DNA from: Candidatus Enterococcus myersii
GTDB taxonomy: Bacteria; Bacillota; Bacilli; Lactobacillales; Enterococcaceae
Length of the DNA: 36,495 nt
Direction of reading: 5' to 3'
Assembly (NCBI RefSeq): GCF_017316025.1
Contig: NZ_JAFLVT010000023.1
Span: 1-36,495 of the forward strand
The notes below the pieces were generated by a model. The model saw nothing but the letters and a program-made list of their open reading frames with translations. It did no database searches and was not told the DNA's origin. The translations under genes and the position numbers were made by a program. Shown here piece by piece: positions 15,344 to 22,991 of the stretch. Position 1 is the stretch's first letter, and every line of letters starts with the position of its first letter.

Positions 15344-17233
15344 ATGAAATATCAACAACAGGTTTTGCAGCATAAAAACCAACTCGCTTTTTTAGGGGGC
15401 GTTTTGATTAGTCTGGCTTTTATTAGTAAGCTCGCACATTTTACAACCGCTTATAGTCTTTTCATGGCACTAGCTGCAATTTTAGGCAGTTTGCCAATTT
15501 TTATCCTTGCGTATCAAGCATTGCGGGTAAAAGTCATTAGCATCGATTTATTGGTGTCAATAGCAGTTATCGGTGCTTTTTTGATTGGAGAATATAATGA
15601 GTCGGCTATTGTGACGTTTTTATTCTTATTTGGCAGTTGGCTGGAACAAAAAACGTTGGCTAAGACCCGTTTGGCGATCAAAACACTCACGCAAATGGCA
15701 CCTACGACAGCTTTTGTCATTAAAAATGATGAAATTAGCGAAGTGGATGTGGATGACGTTGAAATTTTTGATCAGTTATTGGTTAAAACAGGAGGTCAAG
15801 TACCTGTTGACGGCATTATCACCTCAGGAGAGGGCTATTTAAATGAAGCCAGTGTCACCGGCGAAGCTAAATTTGTGCACAAAGAAGCTGGAGCTACTGT
15901 TTTTGCCGGCACCTTTTTAGAAAATGGTACGTTGCAAATAGAAGCACAAAAAATTGGTGAAGATACGACCTTTGGCAAAATTATTGAATTAGTCGAAGAA
16001 GCCCAAGATTCCAAGTCAAAGGCCGAACGCTTTATTGATCGTTTTGCGAAGTTTTATACACCATTTGTTTTACTTTTGGCTTTAGTTGTAGGACTGATTA
16101 GCTGGAATTTATCCTTGGCTATTACCATTTTAGTACTCGGCTGCCCGGGAGCATTAGTCATTGGCGTACCTGTTTCCAATGTGGCTGGAATTGGCAATGG
16201 GGCCAAATTTGGGGTCTTGTTAAAAGGCGGCGAAGTTTTAGATACCTTTAGCAAAGTAGATACTTTTGTTTTTGATAAAACCGGCACGTTAACGGCAGGA
16301 AAACCCACAGTTAGTGGGATTTACAACTATTATGGTGATAAAGCAGAAAATTTGCGCCTATTAGCTAGCGTTGAAAGACAATCAGATCACCCCCTAGGAC
16401 AAGCTGTTATTCAGTTTGCAGCTCTTGCAAGTTATTTACCGGTGGAAAAAACAGTTGTCTTAAAGGGTCGTGGTATTAAAGCTCGGATAAACAATCATGA
16501 GGTGTTAGTCGGCAACGCCCAACTACTACAAGAAGCAGGGATAAGGATTGACGCAGCCGCAAAAGATCAAAGTTATTTACAAGAAAGTGGCCATTCATTA
16601 GTTTATTTGGCACAAGATGGAAAGTTATCACAGCTATTAGGTATTAAAGATCAAGTGCGTCCGAAAGCCCAAAAAACACTTGCACAGCTAACGCAAATGG
16701 GGGTAAAAAATTTAGTCATGTTGACCGGTGATAATAAAAAAGCGGCTGAGATTGTCGGAAGACAATTGGGAATCACTGAAGTTCACGGCGAGCTCTTACC
16801 AGCCGAAAAAGCAGATTTTATCACCAAATTGCAAAAAAATGGTCATAAGGTGGCGTTTGTTGGGGACGGGGTTAATGACAGTCCTTCTATCGCCCTAGCA
16901 GATATTGGAATTGCAATGGGGAATGGGACCGATGTTGCTGTTGAAACTTCGGATGTGGTTTTAATGAACTCTGATTTTACCAAACTAGTTCATGCGTATG
17001 CTTTAACGAAAAAAACAGTTTGGAATATGAAGGAAAATATTGCCATTGCGATTGGAACGGTAGCTTTTTTATTAGTCGGTTTAATCTTTGGGTACATTTA
17101 CATGGCCAGTGGTATGTTGGCTCACGAATTAAGTATTTTAGTCGTGATTGCAAATGGTATGCGCCTATTACCATTTAAAGTGGGAAAACTTGATAGCTAT
17201 CAAGTTTCTAATCCAACAGAAGTTTTACAATAA
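15344..17233 (+). CDS. P1B-type heavy-metal ATPase with CPG metal motif
   Basis: A 629-residue P-type ATPase in the membrane, exporting a soft or transition metal at the cost of ATP. Two N-terminal helices lead to the typical P1B core. The transmembrane metal motif reads GCPGALVIG (Cys267-Pro268-Gly269) where Cu and Zn/Cd pumps usually have CPC. TGEA (172-175) is the actuator loop, DKTGTLT (Asp311 is phosphorylated), a HP pair in SDHPLG, TGDN and GDGVNDSP follow. It has no N-terminal metal-binding domain; the HMA domain is instead a separate gene immediately downstream. Zn, Cd, Fe or Co are possible and the ion cannot be decided from sequence. First gene of an operon with HMA, Dps-like and FLP genes. 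Confidence 0.93.
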   Translation: MKYQQQVLQHKNQLAFLGGVLISLAFISKLAHFTTAYSLFMALAAILGSLPIFILAYQALRVKVISIDLLVSIAVIGAFLIGEYNESAIVTFLFLFGSWLEQKTLAKTRLAIKTLTQMAPTTAFVIKNDEISEVDVDDVEIFDQLLVKTGGQVPVDGIITSGEGYLNEASVTGEAKFVHKEAGATVFAGTFLENGTLQIEAQKIGEDTTFGKIIELVEEAQDSKSKAERFIDRFAKFYTPFVLLLALVVGLISWNLSLAITILVLGCPGALVIGVPVSNVAGIGNGAKFGVLLKGGEVLDTFSKVDTFVFDKTGTLTAGKPTVSGIYNYYGDKAENLRLLASVERQSDHPLGQAVIQFAALASYLPVEKTVVLKGRGIKARINNHEVLVGNAQLLQEAGIRIDAAAKDQSYLQESGHSLVYLAQDGKLSQLLGIKDQVRPKAQKTLAQLTQMGVKNLVMLTGDNKKAAEIVGRQLGITEVHGELLPAEKADFITKLQKNGHKVAFVGDGVNDSPSIALADIGIAMGNGTDVAVETSDVVLMNSDFTKLVHAYALTKKTVWNMKENIAIAIGTVAFLLVGLIFGYIYMASGMLAHELSILVVIANGMRLLPFKVGKLDSYQVSNPTEVLQ

Positions 17234-17264
17234 GTACCATAAAACATAAAAAGGAGAATATCTG

Positions 17265-17492
17265 ATGGAAAAAGTAATTATTCAATTAGGGGCGCTAACT
17301 TGTCCCTCTTGTCTACAAAAAATCGAAAGTGCGGTCAGTCAAAAGGCAGGAGTAAAAAAAGTAAAAGTTTTATTTAACGCCAGCAAAGTTAAAGCAGAAA
17401 TTGATCCAAAAGCAGTAAGTGGCAAAGCACTAGCAGATACAATCGAAAAATTAGGCTATGAAGTGCAATCTATTAAAGTGAAGGAAGACTAA
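17265..17492 (+). CDS. Stand-alone HMA metal-binding protein
   Basis: A 75-residue ferredoxin-like HMA domain. The loop LTCPSC (Cys13 and Cys16) replaces the canonical MTCxxC and should bind one metal ion. VKVLFNASKVKAEID and AIEKLGYEV-like ending (TIEKLGYEV) are typical of the fold. It lies 31 bp after the ATPase, with RBS AAGGAG. The ATPase lacks its own HMA domain, so this protein probably delivers metal to it or regulates it. Free CopZ-like chaperones usually carry copper. Here the CPSC motif with the CPG pump leaves the metal open. Confidence 0.9.
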   Translation: MEKVIIQLGALTCPSCLQKIESAVSQKAGVKKVKVLFNASKVKAEIDPKAVSGKALADTIEKLGYEVQSIKVKED

Positions 17493-17495
17493 ATT

Positions 17496-18038
17496 ATGAA
17501 TGCAGCAGAAAAATATCAAGCAGAATTAATTCAAAGTGAAAAAGACCACCATATACCAACAGCGGGGGCCATGAGTGGACACATCTTAGCTAACTTGTTT
17601 ATCCAACGTAATAAATTACGTCAAATAAATTACTATTTAAAGGGGCCTGGCAAAGCTTTTAGTGTTGAAATTGCCGCTATTATCAAAAAAGAAGACGAAT
17701 TATTTGACCGTTTAAATCAATTGTTGTTAGATGAAGGTCAAGTCATTCCCACGACAACAGCCGAATTTACGCAATATACGATGTTAGAAGAAAGCGGACA
17801 ATTAAAATATGAAGAAATAGATTCTATTTTATTTTCCGCAGTGCAAGATTTTAATACGCAAAATTTATTTGTGGTACGTGGGATAAAATTGGCTGAAAAA
17901 GAAGAAAAATTTGCTTTAATGCAATTTTTGCAAGATTTATACGGTTGGTTAAAAGGACAGAGTCGTCTTTTTCAAAGTTTTATCGGTCATGACGCATTAG
18001 AAGGTTTACTGCTAGAAGATGACGATGACGACGACTAA
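17496..18038 (+). CDS. Dps/ferritin-like protein with acidic tail
   Basis: A 180-residue helical protein read as Dps superfamily: the N-terminal SGHILANLFIQRNKLRQINYYLKGPGKAF resembles the first Dps helix and the start of the second in position and spacing. The His of the usual HWxxxG ferroxidase segment is Asn here (QINYYLKG) and the LHE segment is absent, so canonical Dps iron oxidation sites look lost. The C-terminus is a run of aspartates (EDDDDDD), a possible cation-binding tail. The start is 4 bp after the HMA stop with RBS AAGGAAG, a coupled arrangement. A metal-buffering or assembly role is inferred from context; the family call itself is moderate. Confidence 0.65.
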   Translation: MNAAEKYQAELIQSEKDHHIPTAGAMSGHILANLFIQRNKLRQINYYLKGPGKAFSVEIAAIIKKEDELFDRLNQLLLDEGQVIPTTTAEFTQYTMLEESGQLKYEEIDSILFSAVQDFNTQNLFVVRGIKLAEKEEKFALMQFLQDLYGWLKGQSRLFQSFIGHDALEGLLLEDDDDDD

Positions 18039-18070
18039 CGTTTAATTAGCTCCAAAAAGGAGGAGAGCTT

Positions 18071-18730
18071 GTGGTTTTTGATCACTTATGTGTTACACTG
18101 GTGCCTTTATTTAATCATTTAGATAAAGAAGATCAGGCTAGAATTAATCAACTCCTGCATCATCAAGTTTTTCAAAAAGGCGAACAAATCACAACGCCGA
18201 CTGGTGAAGCGCAACTGGTGATTGTTGCCAGTGGTAATTTAAAAGTTTATCAACTATCAGCAGCTGGAAGAGAACAATTATTGCGCGTGGTAGAACCTGG
18301 GGGCTATGAAGGTGAGAACTTGCTTTTTGGAGCTAGCAATGACAACTTGTTTAGCGAAGCACTGCAAGAAACAGAAGTTTGCATCTTGAAACAAGCTGAT
18401 TTTAAACAGTTACTGATAGATTATCCAAAGCTCAGCTTGAAACTTTTAGAAATTAATGCCAAGAAAATGACAAAAGTAGAACAGCAAAGTCAATTTTTAA
18501 CGATGGAGAAAATTGAAGAACGCTTGGCTGTCTACTTGTTGGATTTGAGCATTGCCGAAAATAGTGATGAGGTTACAATTCCTATGAAAATGAAAGAACT
18601 GGCGGCTTTTTTGGGAACTACGCCAGAAACTCTTTCCCGCAAAATGAAGTTGCTTGAAAAAAGACAGCTGATTTTGCGAAAAGGCTATCAGATTAAGCTT
18701 TTGAATAAAGACGGATTAGAAGACTTATAA
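18071..18730 (+). CDS. FNR-like regulator FLP (Crp/Fnr family)
   Basis: A 219-residue Crp/Fnr regulator. Residues about 10-120 form the cyclic-nucleotide-type beta-roll, followed by the dimer helix and a C-terminal helix-turn-helix. The recognition helix GTTPETLSRKM has Glu186, Ser189 and Arg190, matching FNR (VETISR) rather than CRP. It lacks the FNR N-terminal Cys cluster but has Cys7 and Cys104, close to the Cys5 and Cys112 that form the disulphide switch in Lactobacillus casei FLP as I recall it. GTG start with RBS AGGAGG. It ends the metal operon and probably controls it through the box at 15166-15179. Confidence 0.88.
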   Translation: MVFDHLCVTLVPLFNHLDKEDQARINQLLHHQVFQKGEQITTPTGEAQLVIVASGNLKVYQLSAAGREQLLRVVEPGGYEGENLLFGASNDNLFSEALQETEVCILKQADFKQLLIDYPKLSLKLLEINAKKMTKVEQQSQFLTMEKIEERLAVYLLDLSIAENSDEVTIPMKMKELAAFLGTTPETLSRKMKLLEKRQLILRKGYQIKLLNKDGLEDL

Positions 18731-18844
18731 AAAAAGCTAGGTCATAACAGATAACTTTAAATTAAGCAGGCGCTTTTACAAAATTGCTGCTAAAATTTTT
18801 ACAAGTGAAAACAGCGATTGCCAATTTTAGCACGGGCCAGCTTC

Positions 18845-18878
18845 AGGGCTGAAGGATTCGTTTCGCCTTTCTTATTTA
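18845..18878 (+). repeat. Conserved terminator-like repeat, copy 2
   Basis: GGGCTGAAGGATTCGTTTCG then CCTTTCTTATTTA. It matches copies 1 and 3 over about 30 bases, but the hairpin is weakened by two mismatches. It lies just before the real terminator of the metal operon. Confidence 0.5.
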
Positions 18879-18886
18879 TAAGAAAT

Positions 18887-18934
18887 AAAACACTGAATGA
18901 AAAGGGGGATGTCCTCTTTTATTCAGTGTTTTTT
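18887..18934 (+). terminator. Terminator of the metal/FLP operon
   Basis: AAACACTGAAT pairs with ATTCAGTGTTT (18921-18931), with an inner GAAAAG/TCTTTT segment, followed by TTTT. It lies about 150 bp after the FLP stop, and also faces the 3' end of the leftward SDR gene. Confidence 0.85.
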
Positions 18935-19012
18935 AGTGAAGAAAATACCTTAGAAGGTTATGCTGTTTTTATAAAAACGACAGATCACCAACTAAAAAAA
19001 TGCAAAAGTCTT

Positions 19013-20044
19013 CTACTCAATGTGTTTTTGTGCTACCAAACTATCAACAGCCTCTAAGACCGCAGTTTTGCTATCTGCCAGTGGTTGCCAACCTAATTGT
19101 TTTTTTGCTTTATCATTTTTTACATTGCGATTCATCTGTAAGAACAAAGCCCCTTCTTGGGCGGTTGTGTTAAAGTGAGACGCTAACTTGATTAAAAAAT
19201 TTGGAATTTGCTTTTGAGGGACTTTGGCTGCTAATGCAGGCCGTTCCTTTTTTATTAGTGCAGCTATTTCAGCCATAGTGATTATCCCATTTGCAGATGC
19301 AATAAAACGTTGTCCGCCAGCTTCTGGTGTTAGCATTGCCAGAATGTGAATTGCTGCGACATCGCGAACATCAACAACATTTAAAGGTAAATTAGGATAG
19401 CGTTTTGTAGACCCAGTCAATAACATTTTTAATAAGTCGAAACTACCGGAGACATGGCCGTTTAATGATGGACCAAAAATAGCGACCGGATTAATGGCAA
19501 CTAAATCAAAATTGGGTTTTTCACGTTTCATAAACTGCCAAGCAGCTTTTTCAGCTAATAATTTTGATTTTTCATATAAAGAGAGACCGGCTTGATTTTC
19601 GTCAGTCCAATTTTCTTCGGTGGTCCAACTATTTTTATCCAAATTACTAAAGCCCACTGCACCAAAATTTGAGGTCATAACAACGCGTTTGACTCCGGTT
19701 TTGCTGGCGGCTTTTAAAATCCGCAATATGCCATCACGGGCTGGTTTCATCACTTCTTGTTCGTTGGAAACTTTACCAAAAAAGACAGGTGATGCGACAC
19801 TAATCACACCATCGCAATCTGCCATAATCTCTTCCCAATGGGCATCTTGATTTAAGTCTGCTACTGCAAAGGACAGTTGTGAGGTATCGTAAATACCGTT
19901 TGCTTTTATAGTAGCAAGAATAGCTGCTTGGCTGTTATTTTGACGGATTGTCGTTTTGACAGCAAAACCTTGTTGCAATAGTTGAAAAATAATATGGGAG
20001 GCTAAAAAGCCAGTTCCCCCCGTAACGAGAATCTTTTTTGACAT
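19013..20044 (-). CDS. NAD(P)-dependent extended SDR reductase/epimerase
   Basis: A 343-residue extended short-chain dehydrogenase. The nucleotide motif is TGGTGFLAS (8-16), Ser125 sits in VVMTSNFGAVG, and Tyr157/Lys161 in SLYEKSK form the catalytic pair. The pattern (NPVAIFGPSL, VVDVRDVAAIHILAM) fits the dihydroflavonol reductase/Gre2-like group that reduces aldehydes and ketones, more than sugar epimerases. It is divergent from a MerR regulator over a perfect palindrome, and the promoter reads leftward toward this gene. An aldehyde or electrophile detoxification role is inferred from that pairing. Confidence 0.85.
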   Translation of the reverse strand: MSKKILVTGGTGFLASHIIFQLLQQGFAVKTTIRQNNSQAAILATIKANGIYDTSQLSFAVADLNQDAHWEEIMADCDGVISVASPVFFGKVSNEQEVMKPARDGILRILKAASKTGVKRVVMTSNFGAVGFSNLDKNSWTTEENWTDENQAGLSLYEKSKLLAEKAAWQFMKREKPNFDLVAINPVAIFGPSLNGHVSGSFDLLKMLLTGSTKRYPNLPLNVVDVRDVAAIHILAMLTPEAGGQRFIASANGIITMAEIAALIKKERPALAAKVPQKQIPNFLIKLASHFNTTAQEGALFLQMNRNVKNDKAKKQLGWQPLADSKTAVLEAVDSLVAQKHIE

Positions 20045-20101
20045 GTGTATTCCTCCTAAGTTGAATGACTTGCATCTGTTTTAACTTGTTACTATAGTGA
20101 G

Positions 20102-20133
20102 TGTAAACCCTAGAGTGCACTCTAGGGAAAGTA
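20102..20133. promoter_or_regulatory. MerR operator: perfect 20-bp palindrome in SDR promoter
   Basis: CCCTAGAGTG-CACTCTAGGG (20108-20127) is a perfect inverted repeat. On the minus strand it fills a 19-bp spacer between TTTCCC (20131-20126, poor -35) and TACACT (20107-20102 region, -10). Overlong 19-bp spacers are the mark of MerR-activated promoters. The AGAGT-ACTCT core resembles AdhR/NmlR-type sites. Confidence 0.75.
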
Positions 20134-20159
20134 AGTTGCACAAAAAAGGAGTAAAAATA

Positions 20160-20591
20160 ATGTATTCCATTAAAGAAGTCGCAGAACTATTTGGTTTATC
20201 TGTTTATACCTTGCGTTATTACGACAAAGCAGGCTTGTTACCTTTTGTTTCAAAAAATGAAGCGGGGTACCGTGTGTTTACCGAATCGGATTTAGGTTTT
20301 ATTCAAACTATTTGTTGTTTAAAAGATACTGGTATGCCAGTTAAAACGATTAAAGTCTATATTGATTATTGCATGGAAGGGACAAAAAGTATTCCCAAAC
20401 GATGCGCCCTTTTAGCACAACATCGGCAAAATGTTTTAGCTGAAATTGAAAGTTTGCAGCAAAATCTAAAAGAAGTAGATGAAAAATTGGCTACTTACAC
20501 GAGCCCTGAGGCAGTTAAAGTAGTTGCTGCTATGCGGCAATTTTCCAGTGCTGAAAAAGAACGCTATGGTTTATATAATCCATACCGCTAA
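20160..20591 (+). CDS. MerR family regulator, AdhR/NmlR-like
   Basis: A 143-residue MerR protein. Residues 1-40 are the winged HTH (YSIKEVAELFGLSVYTLRYYDKAGLLPF), followed by the second wing, a long dimerisation coiled coil (about 75-115) and a short C-terminus. Cys52 and Cys53 (QTICCLKDTGMP) fall where AdhR and NmlR of other Firmicutes and Neisseria have the thiol that senses aldehydes and electrophiles. An in-frame ATG at 20097 would put the start inside the operator; the ATG at 20160 follows RBS AAAGGAG by eight bases and is preferred. Divergent SDR gene is the likely target. Confidence 0.88.
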   Translation: MYSIKEVAELFGLSVYTLRYYDKAGLLPFVSKNEAGYRVFTESDLGFIQTICCLKDTGMPVKTIKVYIDYCMEGTKSIPKRCALLAQHRQNVLAEIESLQQNLKEVDEKLATYTSPEAVKVVAAMRQFSSAEKERYGLYNPYR

Positions 20592-20726
20592 AAAGTTTAA
20601 AAGTTAAAAATGAAGTGGCCTTCTAAAGTGACATTCTCCAGATGAGATAATTTTCATGAAGTCTTTTCACCACCAGTTTTTTTAGGTAAAATGAAAGCTA
20701 CGAAAAAATTTTAAAGGAGAAATGAA

Positions 20727-21068
20727 ATGTCACAATTACCGAAATGTCCAGAATGCGGGTCTGAGTATACCTATGAGGATCGCGGCCTATTTGTTTGTCC
20801 TGAATGTGGTCATGAATGGAGTGCAGCAAAAGAAGCACAGTCACCAGCAGAGGGCGTAGTTGCAAAAGATGCAAACGGCAATTTATTACAAGATGGCGAC
20901 AGTGTCACTGTTATTAAAGATTTAAAAGTCAAAGGGGCTTCAAATCCCATTAAACAAGGTACAAAAGTAAAAAATATCCGCTTAGTTGAAGGGGATCATA
21001 ATATTGACTGTAAAGTGGATGGTTTTGGTCCAATGAAATTAAAGTCAGAATTCGTCAAAAAATTATAA
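20727..21068 (+). CDS. PhnA/YjdM family zinc-ribbon protein
   Basis: A 113-residue protein. An N-terminal zinc ribbon uses CPEC (Cys7, Cys10) and CPECGHEW (Cys24, Cys27). The C-terminal domain with [24 protein letters not shown] and the ending [11 protein letters not shown] is the PhnA domain. The family name comes from a phosphonate operon but no phosphonate role is established for this group, and no phn genes are near. It is probably single-gene, with RBS AAAGGAG and a -10 TAAAAT upstream. Confidence 0.92.
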   Translation: MSQLPKCPECGSEYTYEDRGLFVCPECGHEWSAAKEAQSPAEGVVAKDANGNLLQDGDSVTVIKDLKVKGASNPIKQGTKVKNIRLVEGDHNIDCKVDGFGPMKLKSEFVKKL

Positions 21069-21163
21069 AATTCCTTCTGATTCTCTTCACAATATTTTCA
21101 TGAGTAAAATGGTAAAATAAAGATAGACAAGTCTTATTTGATTCTGTGAGGGAGGAAACGACG

Positions 21164-21874
21164 ATGTATGGAATGGGTTATGGCTTTATGCCGTTTTTTG
21201 ATCCAACAATGATTTTAGTGATTATCGGGTTGGTGTTATCAGGGATTGCATCAGCTTATGTAAATAGTACCTTTAGAAAGTACGATGAAGTGAAAAGCCG
21301 CAATAATGTTACAGGGACACAAGCTGCCCAGTATATTTTGAATGATCAAGACATTAACGACGTCGGGGTGCAAAAAATTGCCGGAAATTTGACCGATAAT
21401 TATAATTCTCAAACAAAAATGTTAAGTCTATCAGAAGCAACGGCGCAATCTACCTCGGTAGCCGCGATTGCTGTAGCCGCCCATGAATGTGGGCATGCGG
21501 TTCAAGATGCAAAAAGTTATGTACCGTTGCGTTTACGCGCTGCCATTGTACCAGTAGCAAATTTTGGTTCAACTTTGGCATTTCCGATTATTTTAATTGG
21601 CTTTTTCTTAAGTGCGCCAAAACTGGTTACGATTGGACTTTGGGCTTTTTCATTGGCACTAATTTTCCAATTGGTAACATTACCAGTAGAATTCAATGCT
21701 TCAGCTCGGGCATTGAAAATTTTGAGTAACGGGAATTTGTTAACAGAAGAAGAGCTGCCGATGGCGCGGAAAGTTTTATTTGCCGCTGCTTTAACGTATG
21801 TTGCTGCCGCTGTAGCAACGTTCTTGCAACTCTTGCGCTTGATTTTAATTTTTGGTGGTAATCGGCGGGATTAA
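21164..21874 (+). CDS. YugP-type membrane zinc metallopeptidase
   Basis: A 236-residue membrane protein with an N-terminal segment (about 12-32), and C-terminal hydrophobic segments (about 130-170, 200-228). The zinc motif AAHECGHAVQ (HEXXH at 107-111) lies between them, and PVEFNASARALKIL contains a conserved downstream Glu that may be the third ligand. It matches the YugP family, function unknown. A GTG at 21146 overlaps the RBS GGGAGG, so the ATG at 21164 is chosen. Confidence 0.9.
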   Translation: MYGMGYGFMPFFDPTMILVIIGLVLSGIASAYVNSTFRKYDEVKSRNNVTGTQAAQYILNDQDINDVGVQKIAGNLTDNYNSQTKMLSLSEATAQSTSVAAIAVAAHECGHAVQDAKSYVPLRLRAAIVPVANFGSTLAFPIILIGFFLSAPKLVTIGLWAFSLALIFQLVTLPVEFNASARALKILSNGNLLTEEELPMARKVLFAAALTYVAAAVATFLQLLRLILIFGGNRRD

Positions 21875-21888
21875 GATTGCTAAATTTA

Positions 21889-21926
21889 AATGCGTAACCA
21901 ACTTTGATTGGTTGCGTATTTTTTAT
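21889..21926 (+). terminator. Terminator after the YugP-type gene
   Basis: ATGCGTAACCAA (21890-21901) pairs with TTGGTTGCGTAT (21908-21919) with one G-U pair, then TTTTTT. Confidence 0.85.
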
Positions 21927-22045
21927 GCGCTTTTGCTCGATAAGATACTTGATATAAGGCAAATCTTTGCACTTTTGCGATAATTTTGACAAAATAATAA
22001 CTAAATGAAACGATTGCTATTTTAAAATCAGGCTGGAGGCACGAC

Positions 22046-22672
22046 ATGAATAAAAAGGAAATTGGTATCCGCTCTCTTGTAGCGCTAATAGGTGTTGCGA
22101 TACTAGCATTAGGGGCGACCACTTTACGCATGGGAAAAGTTGGTTTAGATCCTTATACGTCCACAAATATTGCACTCGGGGGCAAACTTGGTTTATCACT
22201 AGGCGTCTATCAACTGATGGTAAATATTATCATTTTGGTATTGATCTTTATTTTCGGAAAAAAATACATCGGCATCGGTACCGTCATCAATATGGTGCTG
22301 GCAGGTTTTTTCATTGATTTTTATACGGAAATTTTTACCAGTCTAAATTTAGTTGCCCACAATATTTTGATGCAATTGCTCTTTTTGGTAATTGGTATTT
22401 TGCTTTTTAGTTTTGGTGCATCATTATATATGGGGGCAGAATTAGGCAATGCGCCATACGATGCAATTGCACCAGTAATTGTGGACAAAACAGGAGCCCC
22501 TTACCGGGTTATTCGAGTGATCCAAGATGTTGCGTTCAGTGTAGTGGCCTTTGTTTTTGGCGGACCAATTGGTATTGGAACATTTATTAGTGCCTTTTTA
22601 ACAGGTCCGTTTATCAGTTTCTTTGACCAAAAAATCACCCATCCCATCGTCAATTCTTTAACCAAAAAATAA
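22046..22672 (+). CDS. YczE/YyaS-like membrane protein, first copy
   Basis: A 208-residue protein with about five hydrophobic segments. Start GIRSLVALIGVAILALGATTLRMGKVGLDPYTS, the middle MGAELGNAPYDAIAPVI and the glycine-rich FGGPIGIGTFISAFLTGPFISFF are the repeated half-motifs of the YczE/YyaS (DUF6198) family, an uncharacterised group. A distant paralogue lies at 33069-33761. RBS GGAGG is well spaced. A 30-codon ORF follows 24 bp after its stop. Confidence 0.82.
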   Translation: MNKKEIGIRSLVALIGVAILALGATTLRMGKVGLDPYTSTNIALGGKLGLSLGVYQLMVNIIILVLIFIFGKKYIGIGTVINMVLAGFFIDFYTEIFTSLNLVAHNILMQLLFLVIGILLFSFGASLYMGAELGNAPYDAIAPVIVDKTGAPYRVIRVIQDVAFSVVAFVFGGPIGIGTFISAFLTGPFISFFDQKITHPIVNSLTKK

Positions 22673-22696
22673 GAAGGTAAAAAAGGAGACTAGCTT

Positions 22697-22789
22697 TTGC
22701 AATCATTTTTCAAAAAAATGTTGTTTAAGTCTTTCTCGTTTTTGACTTTTATGTATCTAGTCAAAGCACCTAACTTTTACAAGAAATAA
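22697..22789 (+). CDS. Possible 30-residue microprotein
   Basis: TTG start, with RBS AAAAGGAGA (22681-22689) seven bases upstream, and a TAA stop at 22789. The product (begins MQSFFKKMLFKSFSFLTF) is hydrophobic and basic, with a central stretch that could insert in a membrane. Its C-terminal half is encoded by repeat copy A. The second copy of the repeat lacks an RBS and start, so the ORF could be an accident of a non-coding repeat. The RBS quality is the main support. Confidence 0.3.
   Translation: MQSFFKKMLFKSFSFLTFMYLVKAPNFYKK
22740..22783 (+). repeat. 44-bp direct repeat, copy A
   Basis: Starts TTTTGACTTTTATGTATC and ends CACCTAACTTTTACAAG. It differs from copy B at two of 44 positions (T/C and A/G). 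The copies are 121 bp apart. Its TATCTAGTC...GCACCTAAC core resembles the GTCTAGCTTC-GCACTAAC stretch at about 29571-29590, suggesting a dispersed family. Confidence 0.8.
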
Positions 22790-22860
22790 ACAAGAGACAG
22801 AAAAGGTAAAAGAGCTACCTTGTCAGTCTTTGTATTATTTTTGAAAAGTTAACCGAGGTG

Positions 22861-22904
22861 TTTTGACTTTTACGTATCTAGTCAAGGCACCTAACTTTTA
22901 CAAG
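22861..22904 (+). repeat. 44-bp direct repeat, copy B
   Basis: Second copy, with 42 of 44 positions identical to copy A. It is followed by GGGTGAAAGCCCTTTTGG, a short hairpin (GGGTGAAAGCCC) absent after copy A. Confidence 0.8.
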
Positions 22905-22991
22905 GGTGAAAGCCCTTTTGGTTTTGCTATTTTTTTCTCTGTGCTATGATGAAGTAGTAGAAAAAGTTCTTAAAAGAGGGGCTGAAAAAGG

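Larger units (their letters stand above)
22673..22991. other. 319-bp gap with direct repeats and a possible microprotein
   Basis: Between the YczE-like gene and the 111-residue gene. It contains a TTG-start ORF of 30 codons (22697-22789), two 44-bp direct repeats (22740-22783, 22861-22904), and the RBS of the next gene (AAAGAGGGG, about 22973-22981). I saw no terminator and no tRNA. Confidence 0.55.

Noticed and set aside
18818-19057. Open frame of 79 codons across the flp terminator
   Set aside because: It runs through the intrinsic terminator 18887-18934 and the repeat copy 2 and has no RBS, so it is a chance frame.
20727-21068. Phosphonate utilisation operon suggested by phnA
   Set aside because: The PhnA name is historical and no phn transport or lyase genes are nearby.
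21886-22199. Two leftward open frames over the YczE-like promoter region
   Set aside because: They lie antisense to the YczE-like gene and its leader and lack an RBS and family features.
22740-22904. CRISPR array
   Set aside because: There are only two copies of the repeat, with one spacer-like gap, and no cas genes nearby.
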